Notes: generated by a model from the letters alone, not told the origin. Positions 53,142 through 63,606 are shown, counted from the first letter of the stretch. The stretch: DNA of 64,000 nucleotides from Gordonia sp. ABSL11-1 (GCF_030315685.1 NZ_JASXSI010000005.1:186001-250000), one strand, 5' to 3'. Numbers and translations: made by a program.

Positions 53142-54227
53142 GTGAAAATCTATCGGAATGGCGCGATGGCAGCAGTGTCGACCATCGCAGCGGTGGCCCT
53201 GCTCAGTGCGTGCGGTGGCGGTGGGGAGAGCCAGACCGTGAGCGGCGAGGGGTCGACCGCACAGCAGAAGGCGATGGAGCACTTCAGCCAGGTGCTGACC
53301 GACAACTCCGACATCGTTCTCGACTACACCGGCAGTGGCTCCGGCGACGGCATCAAGAAGTTCATCGCGGGCGACGTCGACTTCGCCGGATCGGATTCTG
53401 CCCTCAAGGGAGACGAGATCACCCAGGCCAAGGAGCGCTGCAACGGCAACGACGCATGGCATCTGCCGCTCGTCGCGGGCCCGGTCGCGATCGCCTACAA
53501 CGTCGAGGGCGTCGACAAGCTCAACCTCAACCCGACCGTTCTCGCGGGCATCTTCGACTCGAAGATCACCACGTGGAACGACCCGGCGATCGCCGCACTG
53601 AACCCGGGCGTGACCCTTCCGGCCGAGAACATCGTCCCGGTCCACCGCAGCGACAGCTCGGGCACCACCGACAACTTCCAGCGCTTCCTGCAGGCCTCGG
53701 CTCCCCAGGCGTGGCCGTATGAGCACAGCAAGGAGTTCCAGGGCAAGGGTGGCTCGGGTGCCGCCAAGTCCACCGGCGTCGGTGACACGGTGAAGAAGAC
53801 CCCGGGCTCGATCACCTATGTCGAGTGGGGCTTCGCGACCGAGAACGACCTCGGCGTCGCCGCCGTCGACTTCGGTGCCGGACCGGTCCAGCTGACCAAC
53901 GAGACCGCGGGCAAGGCGCTCGACACCGTCACGTTCAAGACCCCGGGCAGCAAGGATCTCGTCGTCGACACCGACTCGCTGTACGCGTCGAAGGAAGCGG
54001 GCTCCTACCCGCTGCTGCTGACCCCCTACTCGATCGTCTGCTCGGCCGGCTACGCCGACGAGGCGACCTCGAACACGCTGAAGTCGGCGTTCACCGAGAT
54101 CCTCAATCAGGGCCAGGACGGCCTCGCCGAGATCGGCTACGTCGCACTTCCGCAGGGCTTCAAGACCACCCTGCAGGGCAGTGTCGACGCACTCGGCCAG
54201 GGCTCGGGCGGCTCGAACTCCCAGTGA
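53142..54227 (+). CDS. pstS: Phosphate ABC transporter substrate-binding lipoprotein
   Basis: A 361-residue lipoprotein with signal and lipobox (VALLSACGGGG, Cys near 24). The mature phosphate-binding fold carries GEGSTAQQKAM, DYTGSGSGDGIKKF, DFAGSDSAL and HRSDSSGTTDNFQRFL. These supply the Ser, Thr, Arg and Asp phosphate ligands. It captures phosphate outside the membrane for PstCAB. GTG 53142 (MKIYRNG) is the start. It is controlled by a PHO-type box, and a large hairpin separates it from pstC. Confidence 0.95.
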   Translation: MKIYRNGAMAAVSTIAAVALLSACGGGGESQTVSGEGSTAQQKAMEHFSQVLTDNSDIVLDYTGSGSGDGIKKFIAGDVDFAGSDSALKGDEITQAKERCNGNDAWHLPLVAGPVAIAYNVEGVDKLNLNPTVLAGIFDSKITTWNDPAIAALNPGVTLPAENIVPVHRSDSSGTTDNFQRFLQASAPQAWPYEHSKEFQGKGGSGAAKSTGVGDTVKKTPGSITYVEWGFATENDLGVAAVDFGAGPVQLTNETAGKALDTVTFKTPGSKDLVVDTDSLYASKEAGSYPLLLTPYSIVCSAGYADEATSNTLKSAFTEILNQGQDGLAEIGYVALPQGFKTTLQGSVDALGQGSGGSNSQ

Positions 54228-54236
54228 CCACCTGAT

Positions 54237-54278
54237 CGATGTCGCGGGGCCGCCATCTTTTGCGGCCCCGCGACATCG
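54237..54278 (+). terminator. Perfect 17-bp hairpin between pstS and pstC
   Basis: The arms 54237-54253 and 54262-54278 are exactly complementary, with an 8-base loop containing TTTT. It sits 9 bases after the pstS stop, so it probably limits read-through or protects pstS mRNA. That gives more PstS than PstCAB. Confidence 0.85.
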
Positions 54279-54346
54279 GTTGACAGACTGATACCTGACG
54301 ATCACGGGAAGTGACCGGCATGACCAGAGCCGAACCAGAAGGACGC

Positions 54347-55375
54347 ATGACCTCTCTCAGCGAGCAGCAGGGTGAACACCCCGGTGACCCGACGCTGCCC
54401 GGGGGCCCCACCGAACCCGGAGGCGACACCGAGGGTCTGCGGTCGGGCAAGAGCAGTCGACTCGGCGACCAGATCTTCCGGACCCTCTCGGTGGGTTCGG
54501 GCATCCTCGTCTCCGTCATCATCGCGCTGATCGCACTGTTCCTGCTGGCGCAGGCGATCCCCTCACTCGCGAAGAACACCGCGAACTTCTTCACCTATCA
54601 GGGCGAGTGGATCACCACCGGGACCGAGCTGAAGTTCGGTATCCCGCAGCTGTTCTACGCAACCGTGGTGGTCTCGGTGATCGCGCTGATCCTTGCCATG
54701 CCGATCGCGCTCGGCATCTCGATCTTCCTCACCGAGTACGCGCCGAAGCGGCTCGTCGGACCGATCACCTACACCGTCGACCTGCTGGCCGCGGTGCCCT
54801 CGATCGTCTACGGACTGTGGGGCATCCTCGTGCTCGGACCGGCGCTGGTCCCCGTCAACGAATGGCTCGTCGGCAACCTCGGCTTCCTGCCGTTCTTCTC
54901 CGAGCCCACCCAGGTCGCCAACATGTCCACCGGCGGCACGCTCCTGACCGCCGGCATCGTGCTGGCGGTGATGATCCTGCCGATCATCACCGCGGTCACC
55001 CGCGAGGTCTTCATCCAGACGCCGAAGGGGCAGCGTGAGGCCGCCCTCGCGCTCGGGGCGACGAAGTGGGAGGTCGTCCGCGTCGCCGTGCTGCCGTTCG
55101 GTTTCTCCGGTTACATCAGCGGTTCGATGCTCGGCCTCGGTCGCGCGCTCGGTGAGACGATGGCGCTGCTGCTGATCATCTCGACCGCCGGGCCGATGAA
55201 CTTCAACCTGATGGAGAGCGGCGAGACGTTCGCGACGAAGATCGCCAACAACGCGGCCGAGTTCGACTCGCCCGCCAAGACCGGTGCGTACATCTCGGCC
55301 GGCCTCACCCTCTTCGTGCTGACCTTCCTCGTCAACGCCGCCGCCCGCGCGGTGGTCACCGGAAAGAAGAAGTGA
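54347..55375 (+). CDS. pstC: Phosphate ABC transporter permease
   Basis: A 342-residue membrane protein with a Gly/Pro-rich cytosolic N-terminus (about 40 residues) and six helices. The EAA-type cytosolic loop reads QREAALALGATKWEVV. Typical PstC phrases include GISIFLTEYAPKR and AAVPSIVYGLWGILVL. It forms the channel with PstA. ATG 54347 (MTSLSEQ) follows AGAAGG; ATG 54320 is an alternative. It lies 2 bp upstream of pstA. Confidence 0.93.
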   Translation: MTSLSEQQGEHPGDPTLPGGPTEPGGDTEGLRSGKSSRLGDQIFRTLSVGSGILVSVIIALIALFLLAQAIPSLAKNTANFFTYQGEWITTGTELKFGIPQLFYATVVVSVIALILAMPIALGISIFLTEYAPKRLVGPITYTVDLLAAVPSIVYGLWGILVLGPALVPVNEWLVGNLGFLPFFSEPTQVANMSTGGTLLTAGIVLAVMILPIITAVTREVFIQTPKGQREAALALGATKWEVVRVAVLPFGFSGYISGSMLGLGRALGETMALLLIISTAGPMNFNLMESGETFATKIANNAAEFDSPAKTGAYISAGLTLFVLTFLVNAAARAVVTGKKK

Positions 55376-55376
55376 C

Positions 55377-56276
55377 ATGTCCGTGACCACAGAGAATCCG
55401 GGCGCCGACCCGGTCAAGACCCGCCCGGCCGGATTCATCCCGCTCTCCCCCCGACGCAAGATCGGCAACAGCGCGGCCGGTGTGCTGGTCACCCTCGCCC
55501 TGCTGATCGCCTTGGTGCCGCTCTTCTGGCTGGTCATCACGCTCGTTGTGCGGGGTATCGAACCGATCCTCGATCCGGACTGGTGGTTCCGCGCCGAACG
55601 GTACGGCGGCGCTGCCAACGCCATCGTCGGCACGCTGATCCAGACCGCCCTGGCCGCGGTCATCTCGGTGCCGCTGGGCATCTTCGTCGCGATCTACCTG
55701 GTGGAGTACAGCAACCGGAAGTCGCTACTGGCCCGGACCACCACCTTCATGGTCGACATCCTCTCCGGTGTGCCGTCGATCGTCGCCGCGCTGTTCGTCT
55801 ACGCGGTGTGGCGCACCACGCTGGGGCTGCCCCGATCCGGATTCGTCGTCGCGATCGCGCTCGTGCTGCTCATGGTGCCGCTCGTGGTCCGTGCGACCGA
55901 GGAGATGCTGAAGATCGTCCCGCAGGATCTGCGCGAGGCGTCCTACGCCCTGGGTATCCCGAAGTGGAAGACGATCGCGCGGATCGTGTTGCCGACGGCC
56001 ATGTCCGGCATCATCACCGGCGTCATGCTCGCGATCGCCCGCGTGATGGGCGAATCAGCGCCGGTGCTGATCCTGGTCGGCGCGACCCGGGCGATGAACT
56101 GGAATCCCTTCGATGGGAACCAGGAGTCGTTGCCGCTCATGATGGTTCAGCAGTACAACAACGGGCCCAGTGCCTTCGACACGGTGTGGGGTGCGGCGCT
56201 CACCCTCGTCATCCTCGTCGCGATCATCTACTTCGGCGCCAAGGTCGTATCCAAGGTATTCGCCCCCAAGGGCTGA
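55377..56276 (+). CDS. pstA: Phosphate ABC transporter permease
   Basis: A 299-residue permease with six helices. The EAA loop reads [16 protein letters not shown], and the family core is [25 protein letters not shown]. It pairs with PstC. The ATG is 2 bp after the pstC stop, so the two genes are coupled. Confidence 0.95.
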   Translation: MSVTTENPGADPVKTRPAGFIPLSPRRKIGNSAAGVLVTLALLIALVPLFWLVITLVVRGIEPILDPDWWFRAERYGGAANAIVGTLIQTALAAVISVPLGIFVAIYLVEYSNRKSLLARTTTFMVDILSGVPSIVAALFVYAVWRTTLGLPRSGFVVAIALVLLMVPLVVRATEEMLKIVPQDLREASYALGIPKWKTIARIVLPTAMSGIITGVMLAIARVMGESAPVLILVGATRAMNWNPFDGNQESLPLMMVQQYNNGPSAFDTVWGAALTLVILVAIIYFGAKVVSKVFAPKG

Positions 56277-56329
56277 ACCACGCGACCTCGACGACCCCGA
56301 CCACTTCTCGAAACACGAACGGACAGATC

Positions 56330-57106
<777 letters not shown>

Positions 57107-57144
57107 TCAGGCGGCAGCTCGTCTGAGCCACGTCACGGCATTCG

Positions 57145-57174
57145 CGCCGGGAGTCGAGTCATCGGCTCCCGGCG
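57145..57174. terminator. Terminator after pstB
   Basis: CGCCGGGAG (57145-57153) pairs with CTCCCGGCG (57166-57174) around a 12-base loop and is followed by TTGTTGCTG. It may also serve the convergent small membrane protein gene. Confidence 0.7.
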
Positions 57175-57194
57175 TTGTTGCTGTCGCCGGCAGC

Positions 57195-57344
57195 TCACAT
57201 GTTGATCAGCAGGATCACCAGCAACGCGATCAGCGACAGGGTGACCCCGCCGTAGACGATGATCTGCCGACGGTGCGCCGCGGCGGCGTGCTCCTCGTCG
57301 GTGACGGCGTTGAAATCTGGTTCCGCAGAATAGTGCTGACCCAT
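57195..57344 (-). CDS. 49-residue single-pass membrane protein
   Basis: Starts MGQHYSAEPDFNAVTDEEH, followed by a basic HRRQ and one helix (VTLSLIALLVILLINM). Too short for many gene callers, but it has a good hydrophilic head, a basic membrane boundary and a clear helix. It lies between convergent pstB and phoU-side DNA. Function unknown; proteins of this kind are common in mycobacteria-like genomes. Confidence 0.75.
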   Translation of the reverse strand: MGQHYSAEPDFNAVTDEEHAAAAHRRQIIVYGGVTLSLIALLVILLINM

Positions 57345-57509
57345 GTCGCCACCCTAACGCGCTGTCGGGCGCACGGAGAAATCCGTCACACTTTCCGGTG
57401 AGCACCATCTCACCGTCGTCGTGGGTGCGGCTCGGGTCGCAGAGCCGACGAGACCCGGTGTGGCTCATGGCCTCACCGGGTCTCGCAGGATGCTCGACAG
57501 CGCGGTCGG

Positions 57510-58172
57510 TCAGGAGACCTCCGAATACTGTTCGGGCGTCTGACCGGTGGCCTGGAAGACGACACGGCGGCCGATCAGCACCGCGTGATCGGCGAAGCGC
57601 TCGTAATAGCGGCCGAGAAGCGTGACGTCGACGGCGGCGGCCACCCCGTGGCTCCACTCGCGGTCCATCAGCACCGTGAACAGGTGCCGATGCAGATCGT
57701 CCATCGCGTCGTCGTCCTCTTGCAGGCGGAGCGCATCCTCGGGATTCTGCGTGGTGAGGACCTCGCGGGCGGTACCGGCGAGCGCGACCGCCAAACGACC
57801 CATCTCGGCAAAGTAGCCGTTGACCTCTTCCGGGAGTGCCTTGGCCGGGTGGCGACGCCGGGCGACCTTGGCCACGTGCAGGGCGAGTGCGCCCATACGG
57901 TCGACGTCGGCGACGATCTGAAAGCCGCTGACGATCCCGCGCAGGTCGCCGGCGACAGGTGCCTGCCGCGCGAGCAGTGCGAAGGCGCGTTCTTCGGCAC
58001 GCGCGGAGAGTTCGTTCATCCGGTCGTTGTCGGTGATGACCTCTTCGGCGACGGCGAGGTCGGCCTGCAGCAGGGCCTGGGTGGCCCGCGCCATGGCCGC
58101 GCCGGCGAGATCGCACATCTCGCCGAGGATGGTGTTGAGCGCTTCGAGCTGCTCATGGTAGGCGGTACGCAT
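57510..58172 (-). CDS. phoU: Phosphate-signalling protein PhoU
   Basis: A 220-residue all-helical protein with two PhoU repeats. The first starts [20 protein letters not shown] and the second reads ARYY-type segments near [19 protein letters not shown]. The E/D-x3-D metal motifs of the family are present ([17 protein letters not shown]). It links the Pst transporter to the PhoR-type sensor and limits phosphate uptake. Counterpart of PhoY2 (Rv0821c). It converges with the pst operon and has its own promoter. Confidence 0.95.
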   Translation of the reverse strand: MRTAYHEQLEALNTILGEMCDLAGAAMARATQALLQADLAVAEEVITDNDRMNELSARAEERAFALLARQAPVAGDLRGIVSGFQIVADVDRMGALALHVAKVARRRHPAKALPEEVNGYFAEMGRLAVALAGTAREVLTTQNPEDALRLQEDDDAMDDLHRHLFTVLMDREWSHGVAAAVDVTLLGRYYERFADHAVLIGRRVVFQATGQTPEQYSEVS

Positions 58173-58286
58173 GTATCCAGGGTACTGTCACCTGCCCGGA
58201 TTCCCGGCCTTGACCGGATGAACTCCCCGTGAACGGCCGGTACCCCCGGGTATCCACCGGTCGGTGCAGGTCAGAGGGTAGGCCGG

Positions 58287-60362
58287 TCAGGAGCAGGTCG
58301 TGTCGCCGGCATTGGTGACCGCGAGATCGTTCGGCAACGTCGACGTGCTGCTGGAGGGCGGGAGCTGTCCGACCGAGATCGTGCTACCCGAGGCCGGGGT
58401 GGCGTTCATCGACCCGTCGAAGTTCTTGCCGACGATGACCTCGACACCCGACTTCACGTTCCGGTCGAGCTGGATCGAGGCGCCGGGGAACATCGCGGCC
58501 AGGGTCGCGGCGGAGTCCTGCTCACCCGTGCCGTAGCGGATGACCGTGTCATCGCGGTTCTCCGAGGCGTCGGCGACCCCGCGGACATCGAAGCCCATCG
58601 GAACCAGCTGATCGGAGAGCTCGGAGGCGGCACCGGTCCGGCCGGAACCGTTGAGCACCCGGACGCCGACGTTGCCGGGATCCTGGGCCGTCGCCGACAG
58701 TCGGGTGGGCGTCGACGACGAGGTCGGGCTCGACGAACTGCTCGACTTCGAGGTGCTCGAGCCGGCTGCCTGCTTCTTGGCCTTCTCGCCGGGCAGCGGG
58801 TCGTCGTCGATGATCGCGTTGAAGATCGCGTTGATGTCGTCGGTGCGGGGGATCTCGTTGTTCTGCCCGTCGGTGGACGTGCCCGACGTCGGGACCGTCA
58901 CGAACGTCACCCGGCCGGCCTCGATGCCCTGCATGGATTCGGCCAGATTGAGCAGCGACTGCGTGTTGACGCCGTCGACGAAGCTGTACTGGATGAATGT
59001 GTTGACGATGCTGTTGAGCTTGTTCGGGTTCGACAACACGTTCCCGGACAGCGTCGATCGCAGCAGCGACGACATGAACAGCTGCTGGCGTTTGATGCGC
59101 CCGTAGTCGCCGTTGCCCTCCGACGCGATGTTGCGTGCGCGGACGTAATTCAATGCGCGACGGCCGGTGAGCTTCTGCTCGCCCGGTTTCCGCAGGATCT
59201 GGCCGAGTTCGTAATCGTAGAGCGGGGTGGGTGAGCAGACCTGTACACCGCCGACGGCCTTGACGACCTTCTCGAAACCGAAGAAGTCCATCGCGATGAA
59301 ACGGTTGATGTTGAGGCCGCTCATCTGGGTGATGACACTGACGAGGCACTTGGGCCCGCCATCGGCGTAGACACTGTTCAGCTTGACGCCGCCGGCGGCG
59401 GGCAGTGCGGCGCCGTAGCTGCCGGCATTGTTGTCCCATTGCTGGCAGTCGGGTCGGTCCACCTGCAGGTCACGCGGGAAGGAGACGGCGACGACACGAC
59501 TGCGGTTGGCCGGGATGTTCACGAGGATGACCGTGTCCGAGCGCGCGCCCTCGGCGTCGGCGGTCGTGCCGGCGCCGACCTTGGAGTTCTGGCCCGTGCG
59601 GGTGTCCGTGCCGACGATGAGGTAGTTCTCGTCGCCGTACTGGGCGTCCTTCTTGCGGATGTTGGAGTCTTCGGGGTTTACCGCGTTGATCGTCTTCCAG
59701 CTACCGTTGACCGACTTCATGTAGCCCCAGACGAAACCGGTGCCGACCAGGGCCATCACGCAGGCGACGGCGACCATGATGCGTCCGCCGGTCGTGACGT
59801 TGCGGCTCAGGGCGCGACGACGGTCGGCGTCGGTGGCCGGGTGACGACGCGGGCGTGAGCGCGGCGGGATGGTGTCGGAGAGATCCGGGGTCGGTTGCAG
59901 CGGCCGGGCACGGCTGCCCTGCCCGCGCGACTCCTCGGTGACCCGCTGACGTGTCGCGTCATCGGAGAGATCGACGTCGACGTCGCCGGGACGGACCGTC
60001 GGGATCTTCTGGGTGACCTCGTTCTCGTTGGGGAAGCGGGTCAGGTCGCCGAACCGGTGGACCGTGGTCGGGTCGTCGTCGGCGGGTGGCTGCGGCGCGG
60101 CCGGACCGGCGGGGGCAACGTCGCCGCCGGCGTTCATCTGCTCCATCAGCTCACGGACGGTGAGCCGGGTGCGGCCGCGGACATAGCGGTCGGTGGCGCG
60201 CGGCTCGTGCAGTGCGCCGTGCGCGGGGCTGTCGTTGGTGGGGGCCTGTCCGTAACGCTGCGAGAAGTCGTTGGCGCCGGCGGACCGGTTGGCGCGCCGG
60301 CTGCGACGCGGCGTGCTGCCGTCGTCGGCCGGTTCGTCCGGTCCTGCATTCCTACGACTCAA
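58287..60362 (-). CDS. LytR-CpsA-Psr family protein with LytR_C domain
   Basis: A 691-residue protein. A basic, disordered cytosolic N-terminus (about 200 residues) leads to one helix (IMVAVACVMALVGTGFVWGYM). The LCP domain covers about 245-420 and carries DTRTGQ, the DTVILVNI strand, SFPRDLQVD and the conserved Arg segment NYVRARN. A Ser/Thr-rich linker and a C-terminal LytR_C domain (VRVLNGSGRTGAASELSDQL) follow. LCP enzymes attach glycans to peptidoglycan. The start is TTG 60362. Counterpart of Rv0822c. A CTGAGA inverted repeat near its promoter may be an operator. Confidence 0.9.
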   Translation of the reverse strand: MSRRNAGPDEPADDGSTPRRSRRANRSAGANDFSQRYGQAPTNDSPAHGALHEPRATDRYVRGRTRLTVRELMEQMNAGGDVAPAGPAAPQPPADDDPTTVHRFGDLTRFPNENEVTQKIPTVRPGDVDVDLSDDATRQRVTEESRGQGSRARPLQPTPDLSDTIPPRSRPRRHPATDADRRRALSRNVTTGGRIMVAVACVMALVGTGFVWGYMKSVNGSWKTINAVNPEDSNIRKKDAQYGDENYLIVGTDTRTGQNSKVGAGTTADAEGARSDTVILVNIPANRSRVVAVSFPRDLQVDRPDCQQWDNNAGSYGAALPAAGGVKLNSVYADGGPKCLVSVITQMSGLNINRFIAMDFFGFEKVVKAVGGVQVCSPTPLYDYELGQILRKPGEQKLTGRRALNYVRARNIASEGNGDYGRIKRQQLFMSSLLRSTLSGNVLSNPNKLNSIVNTFIQYSFVDGVNTQSLLNLAESMQGIEAGRVTFVTVPTSGTSTDGQNNEIPRTDDINAIFNAIIDDDPLPGEKAKKQAAGSSTSKSSSSSSPTSSSTPTRLSATAQDPGNVGVRVLNGSGRTGAASELSDQLVPMGFDVRGVADASENRDDTVIRYGTGEQDSAATLAAMFPGASIQLDRNVKSGVEVIVGKNFDGSMNATPASGSTISVGQLPPSSSTSTLPNDLAVTNAGDTTCS

Positions 60363-60471
60363 CGTGGTCTTCCCCTCGACCTGACCTGGCTGTGGTCGGT
60401 GATCTCGATGTGGCGGTCAGCCGTTCGTGAAGCACCAGAACGCGGGCCCCGCACGTGCGAGGCCTCGGGTC

Positions 60472-60504
60472 ATAGTACTGATTGCACCTGAGAACGTGTC
60501 TCAG
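60472..60504 (-). promoter_or_regulatory. Promoter and inverted repeat upstream of the LCP gene
   Basis: On the minus strand TACTAT (60472-60477) is a -10 candidate. CTGAGA-ACGTG-TCTCAG (60488-60504) lies in its -35 region and could be an operator. Confidence 0.45.
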
Positions 60505-60533
60505 CCACCACGTGACTTGACCGAACTGTGAGG

Positions 60534-61748
60534 TCAGCCGCCCGAATGCATGATCTCGGCGCCCGCCGGGACGACGTCCTCATACGGATCGTCGAGCCAC
60601 CCGTCGGGCAGCGCGACCTTGGCCGGCGATCCCTGGCGACCGCGCGGCCCGTGGCCGTCCTCGGGGAACTCGGCGTCGGCGGGCAGGGTGTCGACGAGGT
60701 CGCGGAGTTCGTCAAGGGTGCTGACCAGCGCCAACCGGTTGCGGAGGTCCGATCCGGCGGGGAAGCCGCGGAGGTACCACGCGACATGCTTGCGGATCTC
60801 CCGCATGCCCTTGTCCTCACCGTGGTGTGCGGCGAGCAACTCGCCGTGACGCACGATGATCGCCGACACCTCGCCGAGGTTCGGGGCGGCGGGGGAGTCG
60901 AATCCGTTGATTTCGGCGGCGAGTTCGGCGAACAGCCATGGGCGGCCCAGGCAGCCACGGCCGATGACGACACCGTCGCAACCGGTGCGCTGCATCATGG
61001 TGATGGCGTCCGCCGGCTCGAAGATGTCGCCGTTGCCGAGCACCGGGACGTCTGTCACGTGCTCCTTGAGACGCGAGATCTCGTCCCAGTCGGCGGTGCC
61101 CGAGTAACGCTGCGACGCGGTCCGGGCGTGCAGCGCGACGGCCTGCGCACCCTCGGCCGCAGCGATCCGCCCGGCGTCGAGGTGGGTGTGGTGATCGTCG
61201 TCGATGCCGATCCGGAACTTGACCGTCACCGGGATCGAGGTGCCCTCGGTCGCGCGGACCGCGGCCGCGACGATGCGTTGGAAGAGCTTGCGCTTGTAGG
61301 GAATCGCCGATCCGCCGCCCTTGCGGGTGACCTTGGGGACCGGGCATCCGAAGTTCATGTCGATGTGATCGGCGAGATTCTCGTCGACGATCATCTTCGC
61401 CGCCGCGTACGTGTTCTCCGGGTCGACCGTGTACAACTGCATCGACCGCGGGTTCTCGTCCGGACCGAACGTGGTCATGTGCATCGTGACGGGATGGCGT
61501 TCGACGAGGGCCCGCGCCGTCACCATCTCGCAGACGTACAGTCCGGAGACGGTCCCGGTGCGCTCGAGTTCGAGCTCGCGGCACAGGGTTCGGAACGCGA
61601 CGTTCGTGACACCGGCCATCGGTGCAAGCACCACGGGACTGGCCAGCTCGACCGATCCGATGCGGAGAGCGGCACGGTCTGCGGGCAGCAGCGAACCGGC
61701 GCCCTCGGTGTCCGAAGGCGCCGGCCGGCTGATCGTGCTCGTGCTCAG
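60534..61748 (-). CDS. dusB: tRNA-dihydrouridine synthase, CTG start inferred
   Basis: A 404-residue FMN enzyme that reduces uridines in tRNA. It shows VVLAPMAGVTNVAFRTL, HIDMNFGCPVPKVTRKGGG (catalytic Cys), VTVKFRIGIDDDHH and VPVLGNGDIFEPADA. The domain begins before the first ATG/GTG/TTG in frame, so a start there would remove conserved residues (RIGSVELASP). In-frame CTG 61746-61748 overlaps the desA1 stop as CTGA. This copies the ATGA/GTGA coupling used across this chromosome and restores the full N-terminus. Counterpart of Rv0823c. If CTG is not used, the protein would start at GTG 61634. Confidence 0.85.
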   Translation of the reverse strand: MSTSTISRPAPSDTEGAGSLLPADRAALRIGSVELASPVVLAPMAGVTNVAFRTLCRELELERTGTVSGLYVCEMVTARALVERHPVTMHMTTFGPDENPRSMQLYTVDPENTYAAAKMIVDENLADHIDMNFGCPVPKVTRKGGGSAIPYKRKLFQRIVAAAVRATEGTSIPVTVKFRIGIDDDHHTHLDAGRIAAAEGAQAVALHARTASQRYSGTADWDEISRLKEHVTDVPVLGNGDIFEPADAITMMQRTGCDGVVIGRGCLGRPWLFAELAAEINGFDSPAAPNLGEVSAIIVRHGELLAAHHGEDKGMREIRKHVAWYLRGFPAGSDLRNRLALVSTLDELRDLVDTLPADAEFPEDGHGPRGRQGSPAKVALPDGWLDDPYEDVVPAGAEIMHSGG

Positions 61749-62737
61749 GATGCCTGCTGCTCCCGCTTCTTGGCCTCGCGGGCGAGTGAACGGTCGCGCA
61801 TCTCCTCGAAGCGGATGGTGTCCTTCTCGAGCTGCTCGAGGAAGGCGCCGAGCTCCTCACGGGTCTGCTCGCCCTCGCTGGTGAAGTCCTCGCGCTCGAA
61901 GACCTTCCACTTGCGCAGCACGGGCATGATGACCTCTTCGAGGTGCTGGCGGAGGTCGTAGATGCCGTGCTTGGCCATCAGGACGCCGTTGCGCCGGAAG
62001 TTCGGCATCCCGGCGCCGGGCATCTGGAAGTTGGTGACGATGTCGGTGACCGCGCGCAGCGTCTGGTCCGGCGAGATGTCCATGCCGGCGCCGCAGATGT
62101 TGCGGTAGAAGATCATGTGCAGGTTCTCGTCGGCGGCGATGCGCTGCAGCATGCGGTCGGCGATGGGGTCGTTGCACGCCTTGCCGGTGTTGCGGTGGCT
62201 GACGCGGGTGGCGAGCTCCTGGAAAGTCACATACGCGACAGAGTGCAGGAGGCCGAGCTCGTCGGCGTAGTCCTCGAGTTCGTCGGTGCGTCCGGCGGCG
62301 GCCAGCATCGGGTCGTACCCGTTGGTCATGTGGATCATCCGCGCCTCTTCGAGGGCGACGGGATCCACGCCGCGGGTGACGACGAGGTAGTCGCGCATCA
62401 CGATGCCGTGCCGGTTCTCCTCGGCGGTCCAGCGACCGACCCAGTGCCCCCACGCCGAATCCATCGAGAAGTTCTCGGCGATGACGCGGTGATAGGACGG
62501 CAGGTTGTCCTCGGTGAGCAGGTTGGTCACCATGGCGGCCTTGGCGACCTCGCCGAGCTGAGACTGCTCGGGGTCGTAGTCCACACCGCCGAGAGCGGCG
62601 AAGTTCTGGCCCTCGTCCCACGGGACGTAGTCGTGCGGGTTCCAGTCCTTGGCGATCTTCAGGTGCCGATTGACGTTGTCCTCGGCAACCGGCGCCAGCT
62701 CCTTGAGGAGTTCAAGCTGAGTAAGCTTGCGTGCCAT
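61745..62737 (-). CDS. desA1: Acyl-ACP desaturase DesA1
   Basis: A 330-residue diiron fatty acyl-ACP desaturase. The iron ligands are in the EENRHG (TAEENRHGIV) and DENLHM (AADENLHMIF) motifs near residues 105 and 190. It introduces the double bond used in mycolic-acid or unsaturated fatty-acid synthesis. ATG 62737 (MARKLTQLE) follows GGAGGAAAC; the longer frame upstream is leader. It is transcribed with dusB. Confidence 0.95.
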   Translation of the reverse strand: MARKLTQLELLKELAPVAEDNVNRHLKIAKDWNPHDYVPWDEGQNFAALGGVDYDPEQSQLGEVAKAAMVTNLLTEDNLPSYHRVIAENFSMDSAWGHWVGRWTAEENRHGIVMRDYLVVTRGVDPVALEEARMIHMTNGYDPMLAAAGRTDELEDYADELGLLHSVAYVTFQELATRVSHRNTGKACNDPIADRMLQRIAADENLHMIFYRNICGAGMDISPDQTLRAVTDIVTNFQMPGAGMPNFRRNGVLMAKHGIYDLRQHLEEVIMPVLRKWKVFEREDFTSEGEQTREELGAFLEQLEKDTIRFEEMRDRSLAREAKKREQQAS

Positions 62738-62824
62738 TGTTTCCTCCGAATGGTGGTGGTCCGCATGTGCGTGTCCGTTCTGACCGGTGTCTCGGCGCGG
62801 GACTCGCATGGTGATCAGTGGTCC

Positions 62825-62896
62825 AGGGTACGACACCCTCCCAGGTCGGCCCAAGTCCGTACTTACGCCATCGTAACCACGCCTGGGCGTCGTTAC
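62825..62896 (-). promoter_or_regulatory. Promoter region and inverted repeats upstream of desA1
   Basis: On the minus strand TACCCT (62825-62830) is a -10 candidate. TTACG-CCAT-CGTAA (62863-62876) is an inverted repeat, and GTAAC (62873) pairs with GTTAC (62892) at a 14-bp spacing. They may bind a desaturase regulator. The interval 62738-63078 contains no other supported gene. Confidence 0.5.
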
Positions 62897-63078
62897 AGTT
62901 CGCTCGCGTGGCGCCGGTCACGGTCGGATCGTGCCCGGTGAGCCCGTGCGCGCCCGACCGATCATGGCCGATCAGGGCACCTGTGCGCAGCTCGTCGACG
63001 CGGATTCACAGCCGATTCGCAGGCCGGCGGCGCACCGCCCGTTGCCGACGAATCCCCCCTCACCCGACGTCGACGTCG

Positions 63079-63591
63079 CTAGGAACGTCGGGCGAACATG
63101 GCCCCGAAGGTCTCCATCCAACGGGCCGCGTCGTCGTCGAGGGTACCGAGTTCGGAGGCCTTTTCACACCACCTCATGGCCGCCTGTCCGAACTCCATGG
63201 GGTTGTAGACGTCCTCCTCGCGGCTCCACCGGCCGTCCCCGGCATAGGTGAGGATGGTGATGTTGGTGGCGGTGATCATCGTGCCGTCGCCGGGGTCGCG
63301 CATCGGGTTGTCCACCTCGCAGATCACCCGGCCGGTCGGCGCGTCGACGACGTGCCAGAGCGACGGGTATCCGGTCATGTGGCTGCCGGGGAAGGCGGTC
63401 ATCGTCTTCCAGATCCACCGGCGGATCTCCTCGCGACCCGACATCGTGCCGAGCGCGTGCTCGATGTAGTCGGCGTCCTCGGTGAACAGTTCGGCGAATC
63501 GGTCCCAGTCACGGGTCTGGGCGATCTCGGCCACGGTCTTCTGGAAGCCGCGGAAGGCGTCGTCGAGCTCGGCGGCGGTGAATGTGTTCAT
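63079..63591 (-). CDS. SnoaL/NTF2-like protein under KstR-type box
   Basis: A 170-residue NTF2-fold protein beginning MNTFTAAELDDAFRGFQ, with DRFAELFTEDADYIEHALGTM and WIWKTMTAFPGSHMTGYPS. SnoaL-like proteins include steroid isomerases and hydratases, but many have no known activity. The divergent KstR-type site 16 bp upstream suggests a role in sterol or lipid catabolism. ATG 63589-63591. Confidence 0.85.
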   Translation of the reverse strand: MNTFTAAELDDAFRGFQKTVAEIAQTRDWDRFAELFTEDADYIEHALGTMSGREEIRRWIWKTMTAFPGSHMTGYPSLWHVVDAPTGRVICEVDNPMRDPGDGTMITATNITILTYAGDGRWSREEDVYNPMEFGQAAMRWCEKASELGTLDDDAARWMETFGAMFARRS

Positions 63592-63606
63592 CGAGCTGAA
63601 GCATAC

